DNA of 63,133 nt from an uncultured Pelagibacteraceae bacterium (GTDB lineage: Bacteria; Pseudomonadota; Alphaproteobacteria; Pelagibacterales; Pelagibacteraceae): the NCBI GenBank assembly GCA_902515095.1, contig CABXTC010000006.1:1-63133 (forward strand). Direction: 5' to 3'. Below are positions 1 through 9,113 of the stretch, in pieces. The position numbers and the translations under genes are program-made. A model generated the notes under the pieces. That model was not told the origin of the DNA, ran no database searches, and saw only the letters and a list, made by a program, of their open reading frames with translations. Each line of letters opens with the position of its first letter. The stretch's first letter is position 1.

Positions 1-579
1 AAACACGTTTTTGAATATTTAAAAAAATGGCCAAATTGGGAAAAAAACTTTATTAATATAATCGGAGAAAAGCTATCTGGAAAAACTCATTTAATAAATA
101 TTTTTCTTAAAAAAAACAAAGGTATAAAATTTGACGTCAAAAATCTTAAGAACGATGATTTACAAAAAATCAATTTTTATGAAAATATTATTTTAGAAAA
201 TATTACTTCTAATGTTAATGAAAAATTACTTTATAGTCTTTTAAATATTATCGAACAAAATAATAAATATATTATTATTACATCAGAGTCACCAATTGTT
301 TATATCAACTTTAAACTAAAAGATTTGAAATCTAGAACTAAGAATTTTCTTTTATTAAATATAGATCAGCCTGATGATGAATTATTATTTGCAATTATTA
401 TAAAAAATTTATCTGATAGACAAATAAAGTTAGATAAAAAATTAATTCAGTATATTGTTAAAAGAATAGAGAGATCATATAGCAAAATACATGATTTCAT
501 ATATAAGATCGATAAATTAAGTTTAAAAAAAAAAAAATCAATTGATTTTAAAATTATTAAAGAAGCATTAGGAGAATAA
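1..579 (+). CDS. hdaA: Hda/DnaA-related regulatory protein (5' truncated)
   Basis: The frame is open from the first base and ends with TAA at 577-579, giving 192 visible residues; the N-terminus lies outside the window. It starts inside a block with WPNW followed by a P-loop-like GEKLSGKTHL around codons 22-31, as in the DnaA-type AAA+ proteins of the Hda family, which stimulate ATP hydrolysis on DnaA to limit re-initiation. The C-terminal half (helical lid, residues about 110-190) fits the family, and no DnaA domain IV DNA-binding region follows. The Walker A is degenerate (EKLSGKT rather than GxxGxGKT). The next gene, aspS, starts directly after the stop, so the two are probably co-transcribed. 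Assignment rests on motif and length only. Confidence 0.6.
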   Translation, partial: KHVFEYLKKWPNWEKNFINIIGEKLSGKTHLINIFLKKNKGIKFDVKNLKNDDLQKINFYENIILENITSNVNEKLLYSLLNIIEQNNKYIIITSESPIVYINFKLKDLKSRTKNFLLLNIDQPDDELLFAIIIKNLSDRQIKLDKKLIQYIVKRIERSYSKIHDFIYKIDKLSLKKKKSIDFKIIKEALGE

Positions 580-2367
580 TTGAACAAATATAGAACTCAC
601 AATTGTAACGAGTTAAGAAAAGATAATGATGGGGATAAAGTTGTCCTTTCAGGCTGGATTAATAAAAAAAGAGATCATGGAAACCTTTTATTTATTGACC
701 TAAGAGATAACTATGGAATTACGCAATGTATAATTGATAAAGAAAACTCAAATTTTGAAAAATTAGAGAAAATTCAATTAGAAACAGTAATAAAGATTCA
801 AGGAAAGGTAATTAAAAGATCAAATGACTCCATAAATAAAGAAATTAAAACTGGTGAAATAGAGGTAATTATTCAAAACTTTGAAGTATTAGGCGAGTGT
901 AAAGAGCTTCCACTTCCTGTTTTTAGTGATCAAGAATATGCTGAGGAAATTAGATTGAAGTACCGTTTCTTAGACTTAAGAAGAAAAAAAATTCATGAAA
1001 ATATTATTTTAAGATCAAAAGTAATCTCGTTTATTAGAAATGAAATGATCAAACATGGTTTTTTAGAGTTTCAAACTCCAATCTTAACTTCCTCAAGCCC
1101 TGAAGGTGCAAGAGACTTCTTGGTTCCAAGCAGGCTGAACCCAGGAAAATTTTATGCATTACCACAAGCTCCACAACAATTTAAACAATTAGTAATGGTT
1201 TCAGGGTTTGATAAGTATTTTCAAATTGCTCCATGTTTCAGAGATGAAGATGCTAGAGCAGACAGAAGTCCTGGTGAATTTTATCAATTAGATTTGGAAA
1301 TGTCATTTGTAGAACAAGATGATGTTTTTAAAGTTGTTGAAACATTATTTGTGAATACTTTTAAAGAATTTTCAAATAAAAAACTTTTATTTAATAAATT
1401 TCCAAAAATTTCTTATAAAGAATCCATGCTGAAGTATGGTAGTGATAAACCAGATCTAAGAAATCCACTTATAATAAATGATATTACTGACATTTTTTTA
1501 AGAAAAGATGTTTCATTTGAGATCTTTAAAAAATTGGTAAAGCAGGGATCAAATGTGAGATGTATTATAACAAAAAATACAAAAGATAAACCTAGAAGTT
1601 TTTTTGACAACATTGATAAATGGGCCAAAGAACAGGGCGCATCAGGCCTAGCATATTTTACTTTTGAAAAAGATAAAGACAATTTGATTTCTGCAAAAGG
1701 ACCAGTTGGTAAATTTTTTCCTGAGGAGGCTTTAAAAGAAATAATGTCAAAAACTGATGCAAAAATTGGTGATAGTATTTTTTTAGCATGCGGAAAACAA
1801 ATTGATTTAGAAAAGATTACTTCCTTAGCAAGGGACAAGATTGCAAAAGATTTACAATTAATAGATAACAATACTTTTGCATTTTGTTGGATCGTAGATT
1901 ATCCAATGTTTGAAAAAGACGAAATAACCAAAAGCATTAAATTTAGTCATAATCCTTTCTCAATGCCTCAAGGAGAGATAGATAAGATTGACTTCAAAAA
2001 CCCCCTTGAAATTCTGGCTTATCAATATGATTTAGTATGTAATGGAATAGAATTATCCTCAGGGGCAATTAGAAATCACATTCCAAGTTTAATGTATAAG
2101 TTATTTAATATAGCAGGCTATTCAAAACTTGATGTTGATCAAAAATTTAGTGGAATGATAAATGCATTAAGTTATGGAGCTCCACCCCATGGAGGAATTG
2201 CACCAGGTATTGATAGAATAGTTATGCTCCTAGCAGATGAAAAAAATATTAGAGAAGTTACAATGTTTCCAATGAACCAGAATGCTCAAGATTTAATGAT
2301 GAATGCACCATCAAACGTAAGTGAAAATCAATTAAAAGAACTTAATCTTTTGATAAAAAAAAAATAA
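580..2367 (+). CDS. aspS: Aspartyl-tRNA synthetase
   Basis: 595 aa class IIb synthetase charging tRNA-Asp in the cytoplasm. The N-terminal OB anticodon-binding domain (about 1-105) is followed by class II motif 1 (FLEFQTPILTSSSPEGARDF, about residue 163), motif 2 (FRDEDARADRSPGEF, about 219), a bacterial GAD insertion (about 290-420) and motif 3 (GGIAPGIDRIV, about 537). Length is normal for the bacterial type. The start is TTG, directly abutting the upstream TAA, with AGGAG at 570-574 giving good spacing. Whether it is discriminating or also charges tRNA-Asn cannot be decided here. Confidence 0.97.
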   Translation: MNKYRTHNCNELRKDNDGDKVVLSGWINKKRDHGNLLFIDLRDNYGITQCIIDKENSNFEKLEKIQLETVIKIQGKVIKRSNDSINKEIKTGEIEVIIQNFEVLGECKELPLPVFSDQEYAEEIRLKYRFLDLRRKKIHENIILRSKVISFIRNEMIKHGFLEFQTPILTSSSPEGARDFLVPSRLNPGKFYALPQAPQQFKQLVMVSGFDKYFQIAPCFRDEDARADRSPGEFYQLDLEMSFVEQDDVFKVVETLFVNTFKEFSNKKLLFNKFPKISYKESMLKYGSDKPDLRNPLIINDITDIFLRKDVSFEIFKKLVKQGSNVRCIITKNTKDKPRSFFDNIDKWAKEQGASGLAYFTFEKDKDNLISAKGPVGKFFPEEALKEIMSKTDAKIGDSIFLACGKQIDLEKITSLARDKIAKDLQLIDNNTFAFCWIVDYPMFEKDEITKSIKFSHNPFSMPQGEIDKIDFKNPLEILAYQYDLVCNGIELSSGAIRNHIPSLMYKLFNIAGYSKLDVDQKFSGMINALSYGAPPHGGIAPGIDRIVMLLADEKNIREVTMFPMNQNAQDLMMNAPSNVSENQLKELNLLIKKK

Positions 2368-2371
2368 TAAG

Positions 2372-3193
2372 TTATTTTTTTCCTTTAAGGCTAATTTTCA
2401 CGTCAGACAAATCAACTAGATTTTTTTTATAATTACTTCTCACAAATCCTTTGCTTGTAATGTCCTTAACAATCTTTAAGAATCGATTTTGTTCATCCAA
2501 GTTTTGATCCTCACCACCAACACCATCTAAATTTCCAATAGAAGGTGTGTGAGCTAAATCTTCTCTGTTCAAATATGAAATAGCAAGTTCTCTAAATATA
2601 TAGTCTAAAATTGAGGAAGCACTCAGTATTCTGTCATTTCCGTGCACTTTTCCAGAAGGCTCAAATTTAGTACCCACAAAAGCACTAATATATTCGTCTA
2701 AAGGCACGCCATACTGAAGACCGAGAGATACAGCTATTGCAAAATTATTCATTAAAGCTTTTACAAGCTCTCCCTCTTTACTTGTATCAATAAATATCTC
2801 TCCAATTTTACCATCTTCATATTCACCTGTGTGTAAATAAACTTTATGGTCTCCAATTGTAGCTTTTTGAATATAACCCTTTCTTCTATCGGGCATGCTA
2901 AATCTTTTTCCTGAATTTTCTTGTTTTGAAAATGATGAAGTAATAATTTTTTCGACTTTTTTGGATTTACTTTCATTTTGATTTGAAACTAAATCAATTT
3001 TTTTATTTTGATCAATTTTATTGCTAGAATCCAGACTTTTTGTTTTTCTATTGTCTAATTTTACCTCTAAAACCTCAAATTTTCCGTCATCTCTTTTTTC
3101 TAAATTTTTTAGTTCTGTTTCATTTATATCATTTAGGTAATGATTTACTTTAAATGTACATGTGTAATAAGTTTCAACCAGATATTTTGCCAT
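2372..3193 (-). CDS. Orphan NrdJ C-terminal-like (TSCPD-type) protein
   Basis: 273 aa. Residues about 95-235 match the extreme C-terminal domain of B12-dependent class II ribonucleotide reductase (NrdJ): [20 protein letters not shown], then the [33 protein letters not shown] and [12 protein letters not shown] blocks. The catalytic ten-stranded barrel is absent. The N-terminus ([20 protein letters not shown]) is a short separate domain, and residues about 50-95 are a charged Lys/Ser/Asn linker. It converges on aspS with 4 bp between stops and has its own upstream region (3194-3307). Function is unknown: it could be a substrate-handling or nucleotide-binding relic, or an accessory protein. It should not be annotated as a complete reductase. 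Confidence 0.75.
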   Translation of the reverse strand: MAKYLVETYYTCTFKVNHYLNDINETELKNLEKRDDGKFEVLEVKLDNRKTKSLDSSNKIDQNKKIDLVSNQNESKSKKVEKIITSSFSKQENSGKRFSMPDRRKGYIQKATIGDHKVYLHTGEYEDGKIGEIFIDTSKEGELVKALMNNFAIAVSLGLQYGVPLDEYISAFVGTKFEPSGKVHGNDRILSASSILDYIFRELAISYLNREDLAHTPSIGNLDGVGGEDQNLDEQNRFLKIVKDITSKGFVRSNYKKNLVDLSDVKISLKGKK

Positions 3194-3307
3194 TTTATTC
3201 CTATCTTAAATTTAAATTTGAAATTTGATTCATTTAACTTATATACTTTTACATATTTTAGTCTAATTTAATTTATACAATTTAAAATTGAAATTATAAA
3301 AATATAT

Positions 3308-3670
3308 ATGTTGACAATATTTAAAAAAATTTTCACCTGGTGGAATCGAGACACAGTAGGAACAAGAATAAAGACTATTTTTTTTGGAAAACTTGTTGGC
3401 AAAGACGATTTTGGAAATAAATATTATCAAAGTAAAAGTGGTAAAAGATGGATAATTTATTTTGATGAAATAGAAGCTTCAAAAATTCCCGTAGAATGGT
3501 TTTCCTGGATGCATTTTATGCCAAATAAGATTGAAAATAATCATGAATTAGAAAAACATTCATGGCAAAAACCTCATCAGCCAAATTTAACAGGAACCGA
3601 ATCCGCTTACTATCCAAACAAAATCAAAAAAGATGCAATTCAAAAAAAATATAAAAGTTGGAAAAAATAA
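3308..3670 (+). CDS. Complex I subunit, NDUFA12 family
   Basis: 120 aa protein of the NDUFA12/B17.2 family, an accessory subunit of NADH:ubiquinone oxidoreductase found in mitochondria and alphaproteobacteria. It starts with a TWWNRDTVGTRIKTIFFGKLVGKDDFG-type region, then GKRWIIYFDEIEASKIPVEWFSWMH, and ends with the W-x-KPHxPNLTGTxxAYYP block, all family hallmarks. No membrane segment is seen; it should sit on the peripheral arm. The next gene starts inside this one (38 bp overlap), so translation is probably coupled. The nuo operon itself is not in the window. Confidence 0.9.
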   Translation: MLTIFKKIFTWWNRDTVGTRIKTIFFGKLVGKDDFGNKYYQSKSGKRWIIYFDEIEASKIPVEWFSWMHFMPNKIENNHELEKHSWQKPHQPNLTGTESAYYPNKIKKDAIQKKYKSWKK

Positions 3671-4040
3671 ATTTAATTTATTTTTAATTTTTTTAGTAAT
3701 TTGCCTATTTAATTTTTCTGAAATTAAGTCAGAAAATAATCTTGAGGGGAAAAAAACCGATATCAAAATTCTAGATAAGATAAGTTCAAAAAACGAACTA
3801 ATAAGATTAATTAACAATGAAGAATATATTTATAAAGATTTATCAATCAAAAGTATTAAATGTACCGATTCAGAATTTGATGATAATCCAGAAATAAAGG
3901 CATATATTCAAGTAAGAGATTTGACAAAAAAAGATAGAAATAATGTTTATGTTTTTAATGGATGGATGTTTTCATCGAGTCCATCAATAGAACCATTTGA
4001 TCATCCTGTTTATGATATTTGGCTTATTAATTGCTATTAA
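3633..4040 (+). CDS. DUF2155 secreted protein
   Basis: 135 aa with an N-terminal signal peptide (Lys-rich start, hydrophobic NLFLIFLVICLFNF). The mature part ends with VFNGWMFSSSPSIEPFDHPVYDIWLINCY, the signature end of DUF2155, a periplasmic alphaproteobacterial family of unknown function commonly found next to the NDUFA12-type gene. Two Cys (in SIKCTDSEF and at the penultimate residue) could form a disulfide. The ATG lies 38 bp inside the preceding gene in another frame; no later start would keep the signal peptide. Its stop overlaps the convergent accC stop by 4 bp. Confidence 0.85.
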   Translation: MQFKKNIKVGKNKFNLFLIFLVICLFNFSEIKSENNLEGKKTDIKILDKISSKNELIRLINNEEYIYKDLSIKSIKCTDSEFDDNPEIKAYIQVRDLTKKDRNNVYVFNGWMFSSSPSIEPFDHPVYDIWLINCY

Positions 4041-5374
4041 AATAGATTATCTTTATCAAGCCAACCAACATTGAAGTCAGAATTGATAAATTTTTTATGA
4101 TTTAGCAGTTTTTTATGAAGAGGAATGGTTGTAGTAATTCCCTCTATTACAAATTCATCCAAAGATCTATTCATTCTTTGAATAGCCTCACTTCTATTCC
4201 GTCCATGGCAAATTAATTTACAAATCATACTGTCATAATAAGGAGTTACCTTATATCCTTGGTAAATGGCACCATCTACTCTTGTTCTAAATCCTGATGG
4301 TTGGTGACACATACCAATAGTTCCTGGAGAAGGTTGAAAGTTTTTGCTGGCATCTTCAGCATTTATTCTGCATTCAATTGCATGTCCTCTAGGATTTATA
4401 TCATTTTGGTTTAAGGCTGTATCTCCAGAAAATGCTATCCAGATTTGTTCTTTAATAATGTCTATACCAGTAACCATTTCAGTTACAGGATGTTCAACTT
4501 GAACTCTAGTATTCATTTCTAAAAAGTAGAATTTGTTATCTTCATAAATAAATTCTACAGTTCCAGCGCCTGTATAACCAATTTTTGAGACCATATTAAC
4601 AGTCTTTTCAAAAAGATCTTTTCTTAAATCATCAGTAAGCACTGGACTTGGTGTTTCTTCAATTAATTTTTGATGTCTTCTTTGAATGGAGCAATCCCTC
4701 TCATGCAAATGAACGACCCTGTTTTTTCCAGCTAAAATTTGAACTTCGATATGTCTCGGGTTTTGAAAAAATTTTTCTATATATACTTCGTCATTTCCAA
4801 AATATTTTTGAGCTTCTGATTTTGCAGTTGAGAATAAAGTTTCAAATTCCTCTTCTTTGTTAACAATTTTCATTCCTTTTCCACCACCACCACCAGAGGC
4901 TTTTATTAAAACAGGAAAACCAATTTTTTTACACAAATCTTTAGCTTCTTTTATATCTTTTACTCCACCCTCAGACCCTTCAATTACCGGTAAACCATTT
5001 TCTTTAGCAATTTTTTTTGCCTGAATCTTATCACCCATCATTTCAATTAGTTTGTGGTGTGCACCAATAAATTTAATATTATTTTCTTCAAGAACTTTTG
5101 CAAAATTTGCATTTTCTGAGAGGAAGCCGTAGCCTGGATGAACAGCTTCTGAGTTAGTTATTTCAATAGCTGACATTAAAGCTGGAATATTTAAATAACT
5201 ATTTACTGGTTGATGGGAACCTATACAAACACTTTCATCTGCCATCCGAACATGCATACTTTCTTTATCCACATCCGAATGAACAGCAACAGTTGAGATA
5301 CCCCACTCTTTACATGCTCGAATTATTCTAACCGCAATTTCTCCACGGTTCGCGATCAATATTTTTTTAAACAT
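4037..5374 (-). CDS. accC: Acetyl-CoA carboxylase, biotin carboxylase subunit
   Basis: 445 aa ATP-grasp enzyme that carboxylates biotin on BCCP, the first half-reaction of malonyl-CoA formation for fatty acid synthesis. It starts MFKKILIANRGEIAVRII, has the glycine-rich ATP loop KASGGGGGKGMKIV (about 157-170) and the catalytic EMNTRVQVEHPVTEMVTG segment (about 287-304). Length matches the family. The start codon shares one base with the accB stop, so accB-accC are translationally coupled. The carboxyltransferase genes accA and accD are elsewhere. Confidence 0.97.
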   Translation of the reverse strand: MFKKILIANRGEIAVRIIRACKEWGISTVAVHSDVDKESMHVRMADESVCIGSHQPVNSYLNIPALMSAIEITNSEAVHPGYGFLSENANFAKVLEENNIKFIGAHHKLIEMMGDKIQAKKIAKENGLPVIEGSEGGVKDIKEAKDLCKKIGFPVLIKASGGGGGKGMKIVNKEEEFETLFSTAKSEAQKYFGNDEVYIEKFFQNPRHIEVQILAGKNRVVHLHERDCSIQRRHQKLIEETPSPVLTDDLRKDLFEKTVNMVSKIGYTGAGTVEFIYEDNKFYFLEMNTRVQVEHPVTEMVTGIDIIKEQIWIAFSGDTALNQNDINPRGHAIECRINAEDASKNFQPSPGTIGMCHQPSGFRTRVDGAIYQGYKVTPYYDSMICKLICHGRNRSEAIQRMNRSLDEFVIEGITTTIPLHKKLLNHKKFINSDFNVGWLDKDNLF

Positions 5375-5808
5375 TATTCTAGAATGACAATTGTTTGGCC
5401 AAATTCTACAGGTTGACCATCCTCAACACAAATTTCTTTAACAATTCCATCATAAGTCGATGGAACATGATTCATTGTTTTCATAGCTTCTACGATCATA
5501 ATTGTGTCACCTTTTTTTATTTTTTTTCCAATCTCAACGAACTTTTTAGCTCCTGGCTCCGGGGCATGATAAGCTGTACCTATAATTGGTGAAGTAATTT
5601 CTTTACCTGATTTTGGTTTTTGTTCGGTATTGTCAATATTAAGTCTTGGTGAATTATTTTGCTGACTAGGAATATTTTGATTATTTACAGATATATTATT
5701 TTTTGAAACTTTTATTTTTGTATCTTTTTCAGTGTACTCTATCTCTGTTAGATTAAATTCATCTAAGTAATTACTCAGTTCTTTTATAATTTTTTTATCA
5801 ATTTTCAT
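5374..5808 (-). CDS. accB: Biotin carboxyl carrier protein of acetyl-CoA carboxylase
   Basis: 144 aa. The C-terminal biotinyl domain carries the biotin-accepting lysine in EAMKTMNHV, with the thumb region SPIIGTAYHAPEPGAKKFVEIG upstream. Between it and the short N-terminal helix region is a flexible Asn/Gln/Ser/Pro linker (about 36-65). Its start overlaps the aroQ stop by 11 bp, making an aroQ-accB-accC operon, a common alphaproteobacterial order. Confidence 0.96.
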   Translation of the reverse strand: MKIDKKIIKELSNYLDEFNLTEIEYTEKDTKIKVSKNNISVNNQNIPSQQNNSPRLNIDNTEQKPKSGKEITSPIIGTAYHAPEPGAKKFVEIGKKIKKGDTIMIVEAMKTMNHVPSTYDGIVKEICVEDGQPVEFGQTIVILE

Positions 5809-6244
5809 TTTTTAAGAGCTTTTGCATTGAAATTATGGCTAAAATATAACCATCAACACCTAAACCAAATATACCTCCTGTAACTACATCGCTTATAAGA
5901 GATTTATGCCTAAATTCTTCTCGTTTATATATATTTGAAATATGCATCTCAATAATAGGTTTTTTAAAAATATTTAATGCATCTCTTATTGCAACAGAGG
6001 TATGCGTAAAAGCAGCAGCATTAATTATAATACCATCAAATTTTTTTCTTGAATCTTGTATCAAATTCACCAATTCTCCTTCAATATTTGATTGAGAAAA
6101 TTCTAAAATCAAACCCAGTTCTTCTGATTTTTTTATACAAATCTCTTTTAAATCCTCAAATGTAAGTGAACCATATTGTGATTGTTCTCGTTCGCCTAAT
6201 AGATTAAGATTTGGACCATTAATAATTATTATTTTATTACTCAT
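5798..6244 (-). CDS. aroQ: 3-dehydroquinate dehydratase, type II
   Basis: 148 aa, third step of the shikimate pathway. The start at 6244 gives MSNKIIIINGPNLNLLGERE, the expected N-terminus. Active-site segments are visible: the Tyr of EREQSQYG (flexible loop), the INAAAFTHTSVAIRDAL block and EMHISNIYKREEFRHKS with its catalytic His. The frame stays open for 57 further codons upstream, but that stretch is antisense to thiS and encodes a low-complexity hydrophobic peptide, so I reject it. Only 16 bp separate this ATG from the divergent thiS ATG. Confidence 0.95.
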   Translation of the reverse strand: MSNKIIIINGPNLNLLGEREQSQYGSLTFEDLKEICIKKSEELGLILEFSQSNIEGELVNLIQDSRKKFDGIIINAAAFTHTSVAIRDALNIFKKPIIEMHISNIYKREEFRHKSLISDVVTGGIFGLGVDGYILAIISMQKLLKNEN

Positions 6245-6260
6245 AAACCATTTATATACG

Positions 6261-6473
6261 ATGAAAAAAAAAATAAAAATAAAAATAAACGGTAAATTCA
6301 ATATAATAGATGATAAGACTAAACTATCTGCTCTTATAAAAAATTTAAAAGTACCTTTAAGAAAAGTTGCAATTGAATTAAACAAAGAAATAATAAATAA
6401 AAAAAAATTGAACAAAATTTGTTTAAAAACAAACGATAAAATTGAAATTGTTCATTTTATTGGAGGTGGTTGA
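6261..6473 (+). CDS. thiS: Sulfur carrier protein ThiS
   Basis: 70 aa ubiquitin-like protein ending in the required Gly-Gly tail (HFIGGG), which is adenylylated and thiocarboxylated to deliver sulfur for the thiazole ring of thiamin. It is Lys-rich and slightly longer than the usual 65 residues. It is followed by thiG, its partner; GGAGG encoding the Gly tail (6462-6466) also serves as the thiG Shine-Dalgarno. No thiC, thiE or thiF is in the window. Confidence 0.88.
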   Translation: MKKKIKIKINGKFNIIDDKTKLSALIKNLKVPLRKVAIELNKEIINKKKLNKICLKTNDKIEIVHFIGGG

Positions 6474-6475
6474 TT

Positions 6476-7249
6476 TTGAAGGAAGACAGACTATTAATTT
6501 CAAAGAAAAAATTTAATTCCAGATTAATTGTTGGTACTGGTAAGTATAAAAATATGTCCGAATGTGCCAAAGCTATTAAAATATCTGGTGCTGATATTGT
6601 TACTGTTGCTGTTAGAAGGGTAAATATCACTGATAAAAAAAAACCATTGTTGATGGATTTTATTGATCCAAAAAAAATAACTTATTTACCTAATACCGCT
6701 GGATGTTTTAATTCAGAAGAAGCACTAAGGACATTAAGACTCGCTAGAGAGATTGGAGGGTGGAAGTTGGTGAAATTAGAAGTCCTGGGTGATAAAGAGA
6801 ATTTATTCCCAGAGATGATTGAAACTCTTAAATCTACAGAGATTTTAACTAAAGAAGGTTTTAGAGTTATGGTTTATTGCAATGACGATCCTTTAATGGC
6901 TAAAAGATTAGAAAATGCAGGCGCAGTCGCAATAATGCCACTCGCTGCACCAATTGGTTCAGGTTTAGGTATCCAAAATAAAGTAAATATTCAAATTATA
7001 CGAAAACAAACAAAATTGCCTTTAATAATCGATGCTGGCTTGGGGCAAGCATCTGATGCAACAGTTGCAATGGAATTAGGGTGTGATGGTGTTTTAGTAA
7101 ATACAGCAATTGCTAAAGCTAAAAAACCTCTTGAGATGGCTAAAGCATTTAAAAATGCTGTAATTGCTGGAAGGCAATCTTTTTTATCTGGCAGGATTGA
7201 AAAAAAACTAATGGGAAGCGCATCTTCTCCAAAAAAAGGCATTATTTAG
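6476..7249 (+). CDS. thiG: Thiazole synthase ThiG
   Basis: About 257 aa TIM-barrel enzyme that makes the thiazole phosphate of thiamin from DXP, dehydroglycine or iminoglycine and ThiS thiocarboxylate. Seen: [12 protein letters not shown] near the N-terminus, VAVRRVNI carrying the early conserved block, KLEVLGD, and the phosphate-binding end ([32 protein letters not shown]). Two TTG codons can start it, at 6470 (overlapping the thiS stop) and 6476; I chose 6476 because GGAGG at 6462-6466 is better spaced from it. The end overlaps the convergent RNase E/G gene by 8 bp. Confidence 0.94.
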   Translation: MKEDRLLISKKKFNSRLIVGTGKYKNMSECAKAIKISGADIVTVAVRRVNITDKKKPLLMDFIDPKKITYLPNTAGCFNSEEALRTLRLAREIGGWKLVKLEVLGDKENLFPEMIETLKSTEILTKEGFRVMVYCNDDPLMAKRLENAGAVAIMPLAAPIGSGLGIQNKVNIQIIRKQTKLPLIIDAGLGQASDATVAMELGCDGVLVNTAIAKAKKPLEMAKAFKNAVIAGRQSFLSGRIEKKLMGSASSPKKGII

Positions 7250-9020
7250 ATTTGCTAAAATATTTTTTTTTTCTGTAAGTTTTTTTTCTAATTTTTATAT
7301 TTTTAAAGTTAATACTTTTGTTCTTAGTTTGAATATCAAGATTTTTAGGTTTTTCAAAATACTCTATTAAATCAATTGTTTTTTTTGATTTATTTTTTAT
7401 ATCAACAATATACTCAGGAATAATTAAAGAATTATCAGAAATAATATCTATTTTTATCTTATTTTTCTTTTCAAAAAAATTTAAATTTTCTATAAAATTT
7501 TCTTTTAAAAAGTCAGAAATTTTTTTACATACTTTTAAATCAACAAATTTAGCTTTACTTATTACTGATTTAAATTCGACTAATTTTAAAATTTTTTGAG
7601 CAAAAGACTCATCTGTTAATGCAACTTTCCATCTGACTGCACTTTCTCTTAGTCTCTGTCTAGACATCTCAAGTAATCCAAAATTACTAATTCTACCAAT
7701 TTGAATTCTTGCTCTATCTGATCTGCATTTTTCTTTTAATCTTCGTTCAACTGTTTTTCTGTTCCCGTAACTCAACATATCTATGAAGTCTATTATAATT
7801 AATCCAGAAAGATCTCTTATTTTGATTTGCCTTGCAATCTCCTCAGCTGCTTCCAAATTTGTATCTAATGCAGTGCTTTCAACATTTTTTTGTTTTATAG
7901 AGCTACCTGAATTTATATCTATTGAAACAAGGGCTTCAGTGGGATTAATTACCAAATAACCACCAGAATTTAACTTTACCTCAGTGTCAAATATTTGATT
8001 TAACTTTTGCTCTATTCCCTCTTCTATAAATAATGGAATTTTTCCTCTATATTTTTTTATCTTTTTAAGTTGTGATGGCATTAACATTTTCATAAAGTTT
8101 TGAGCTTTCTTATAACCTTCGTTGCCTTCAACAATAATATTTTTTGTATTTTCATCAAACATGTCTCTTAAAGTTCTATTTATGATTTCACTTTCTTGAT
8201 GAATCAATGAAGGTGCAATCGCATTAATGGCATTATTTTTAATTTGATTCCAAGATTTTATTAAAGTATCTAGATCATGACTAATTTCATTTTTAGTTTT
8301 ATTACTACCAGCAGTTCTTACAATTAAACCCATTTCCTTAGGTATCTCTATCTCATTTAAAATTGATCTAATTTTTTTTCTATCTGCTGGATTAAATATT
8401 TTTCTTGATATTCCCCCACCTTTAGGAGTATTGGGCATTAAAACAATGTATTTACCTGCAATAGAAATAAATGTACTTAATGCTGCACCTTTCTGACCCC
8501 TCTCATCTTTAATGACTTGAACAAGAATTACTTGGTTAGGTTTAATTACTTCTTGAATTTTATATCTTTTAAATTTATTTCGATGATTAATTTTTTTATC
8601 TTTTTCTTCATCAATTTGTTCTATCTCTGCGTTATCTTTTTTTTCTATTTCTATAGGATCGTCAATTTCTAAGTTTCCCTTTGCTAAATTTTCTTCTTCT
8701 TTTTCCTCAACTTTTTTTGATAATTCCTCTCTTAATTTTTCCTCTTCTTTTTTTATTATCTCAAGATCACTCTTTGGAATTTGATAATAGTCTGATTGAA
8801 TATCATTAAATGATAGAAAGCCATGTCGTTCTCTTCCAAAGTCTACAAAAGCAGCTTGTAAAGATGGTTCAATTCTACTGACTTTACCAAGATAAATATT
8901 GTTTTTTATAAGATTATTTTTTAAGCCTTCGTATTCGTAATCTTCAATATTATTGTTTGATTTAAGAACAACTCTAGTTTCGTTAGGATGCGATGCATCA
9001 ATATATAAATTTTTTTCCAT
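7242..9020 (-). CDS. Ribonuclease E/G family protein
   Basis: 592 aa endoribonuclease for mRNA decay and rRNA processing. The N-terminal S1 domain ([21 protein letters not shown]) is split by a long acidic Lys/Glu insert (about 80-140). The 5'-sensor GLIVRTAG, the catalytic Asp in [12 protein letters not shown] and the second in [10 protein letters not shown], and the [19 protein letters not shown] block are present. The Cys-pair (CPxCxG) that forms the zinc link right after that block in RNase E and G is missing. The long degradosome scaffold of E. coli RNase E is also absent. Start set at [10 protein letters not shown] (9020); 23 further upstream codons are open but unlike the family. Confidence 0.92.
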   Translation of the reverse strand: MEKNLYIDASHPNETRVVLKSNNNIEDYEYEGLKNNLIKNNIYLGKVSRIEPSLQAAFVDFGRERHGFLSFNDIQSDYYQIPKSDLEIIKKEEEKLREELSKKVEEKEEENLAKGNLEIDDPIEIEKKDNAEIEQIDEEKDKKINHRNKFKRYKIQEVIKPNQVILVQVIKDERGQKGAALSTFISIAGKYIVLMPNTPKGGGISRKIFNPADRKKIRSILNEIEIPKEMGLIVRTAGSNKTKNEISHDLDTLIKSWNQIKNNAINAIAPSLIHQESEIINRTLRDMFDENTKNIIVEGNEGYKKAQNFMKMLMPSQLKKIKKYRGKIPLFIEEGIEQKLNQIFDTEVKLNSGGYLVINPTEALVSIDINSGSSIKQKNVESTALDTNLEAAEEIARQIKIRDLSGLIIIDFIDMLSYGNRKTVERRLKEKCRSDRARIQIGRISNFGLLEMSRQRLRESAVRWKVALTDESFAQKILKLVEFKSVISKAKFVDLKVCKKISDFLKENFIENLNFFEKKNKIKIDIISDNSLIIPEYIVDIKNKSKKTIDLIEYFEKPKNLDIQTKNKSINFKNIKIRKKTYRKKKYFSKSK

Positions 9021-9038
9021 AATTTTGTATTTGAAAGT

Positions 9039-9067
9039 TTCATTAAATTTTATAAATTTTGTATAAT
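9039..9067 (+). promoter_or_regulatory. Candidate promoter for the PBP1A gene
   Basis: A perfect TATAAT lies at 9062-9067 in the 93-bp gap between the divergent RNase E/G and PBP1A genes, 46 bp before the PBP1A ATG. A weak -35 (TTTCAT, 9038-9043) is 18 bp upstream. In such AT-rich DNA a TATAAT alone is modest evidence. Confidence 0.3.
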
Positions 9068-9113
9068 AATTATGCCTTATCTTTAACAAATTCCCAGTTA
9101 TAATGGAATCAAA

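Noticed and set aside
1413..1871. Minus-strand frame inside aspS
   Set aside because: Shadow of a conserved synthetase; no family features, no ribosome site.
6245..6415. 57-codon N-terminal extension of aroQ
   Set aside because: It is the antisense of thiS, encodes a low-complexity Phe/Ile peptide and is not part of the enzyme; the ATG at 6244 gives the correct N-terminus.
9021..9089. Upstream start of RNase E/G
   Set aside because: The additional 23 residues do not belong to the family and overlap the promoter region of the divergent PBP1A gene.
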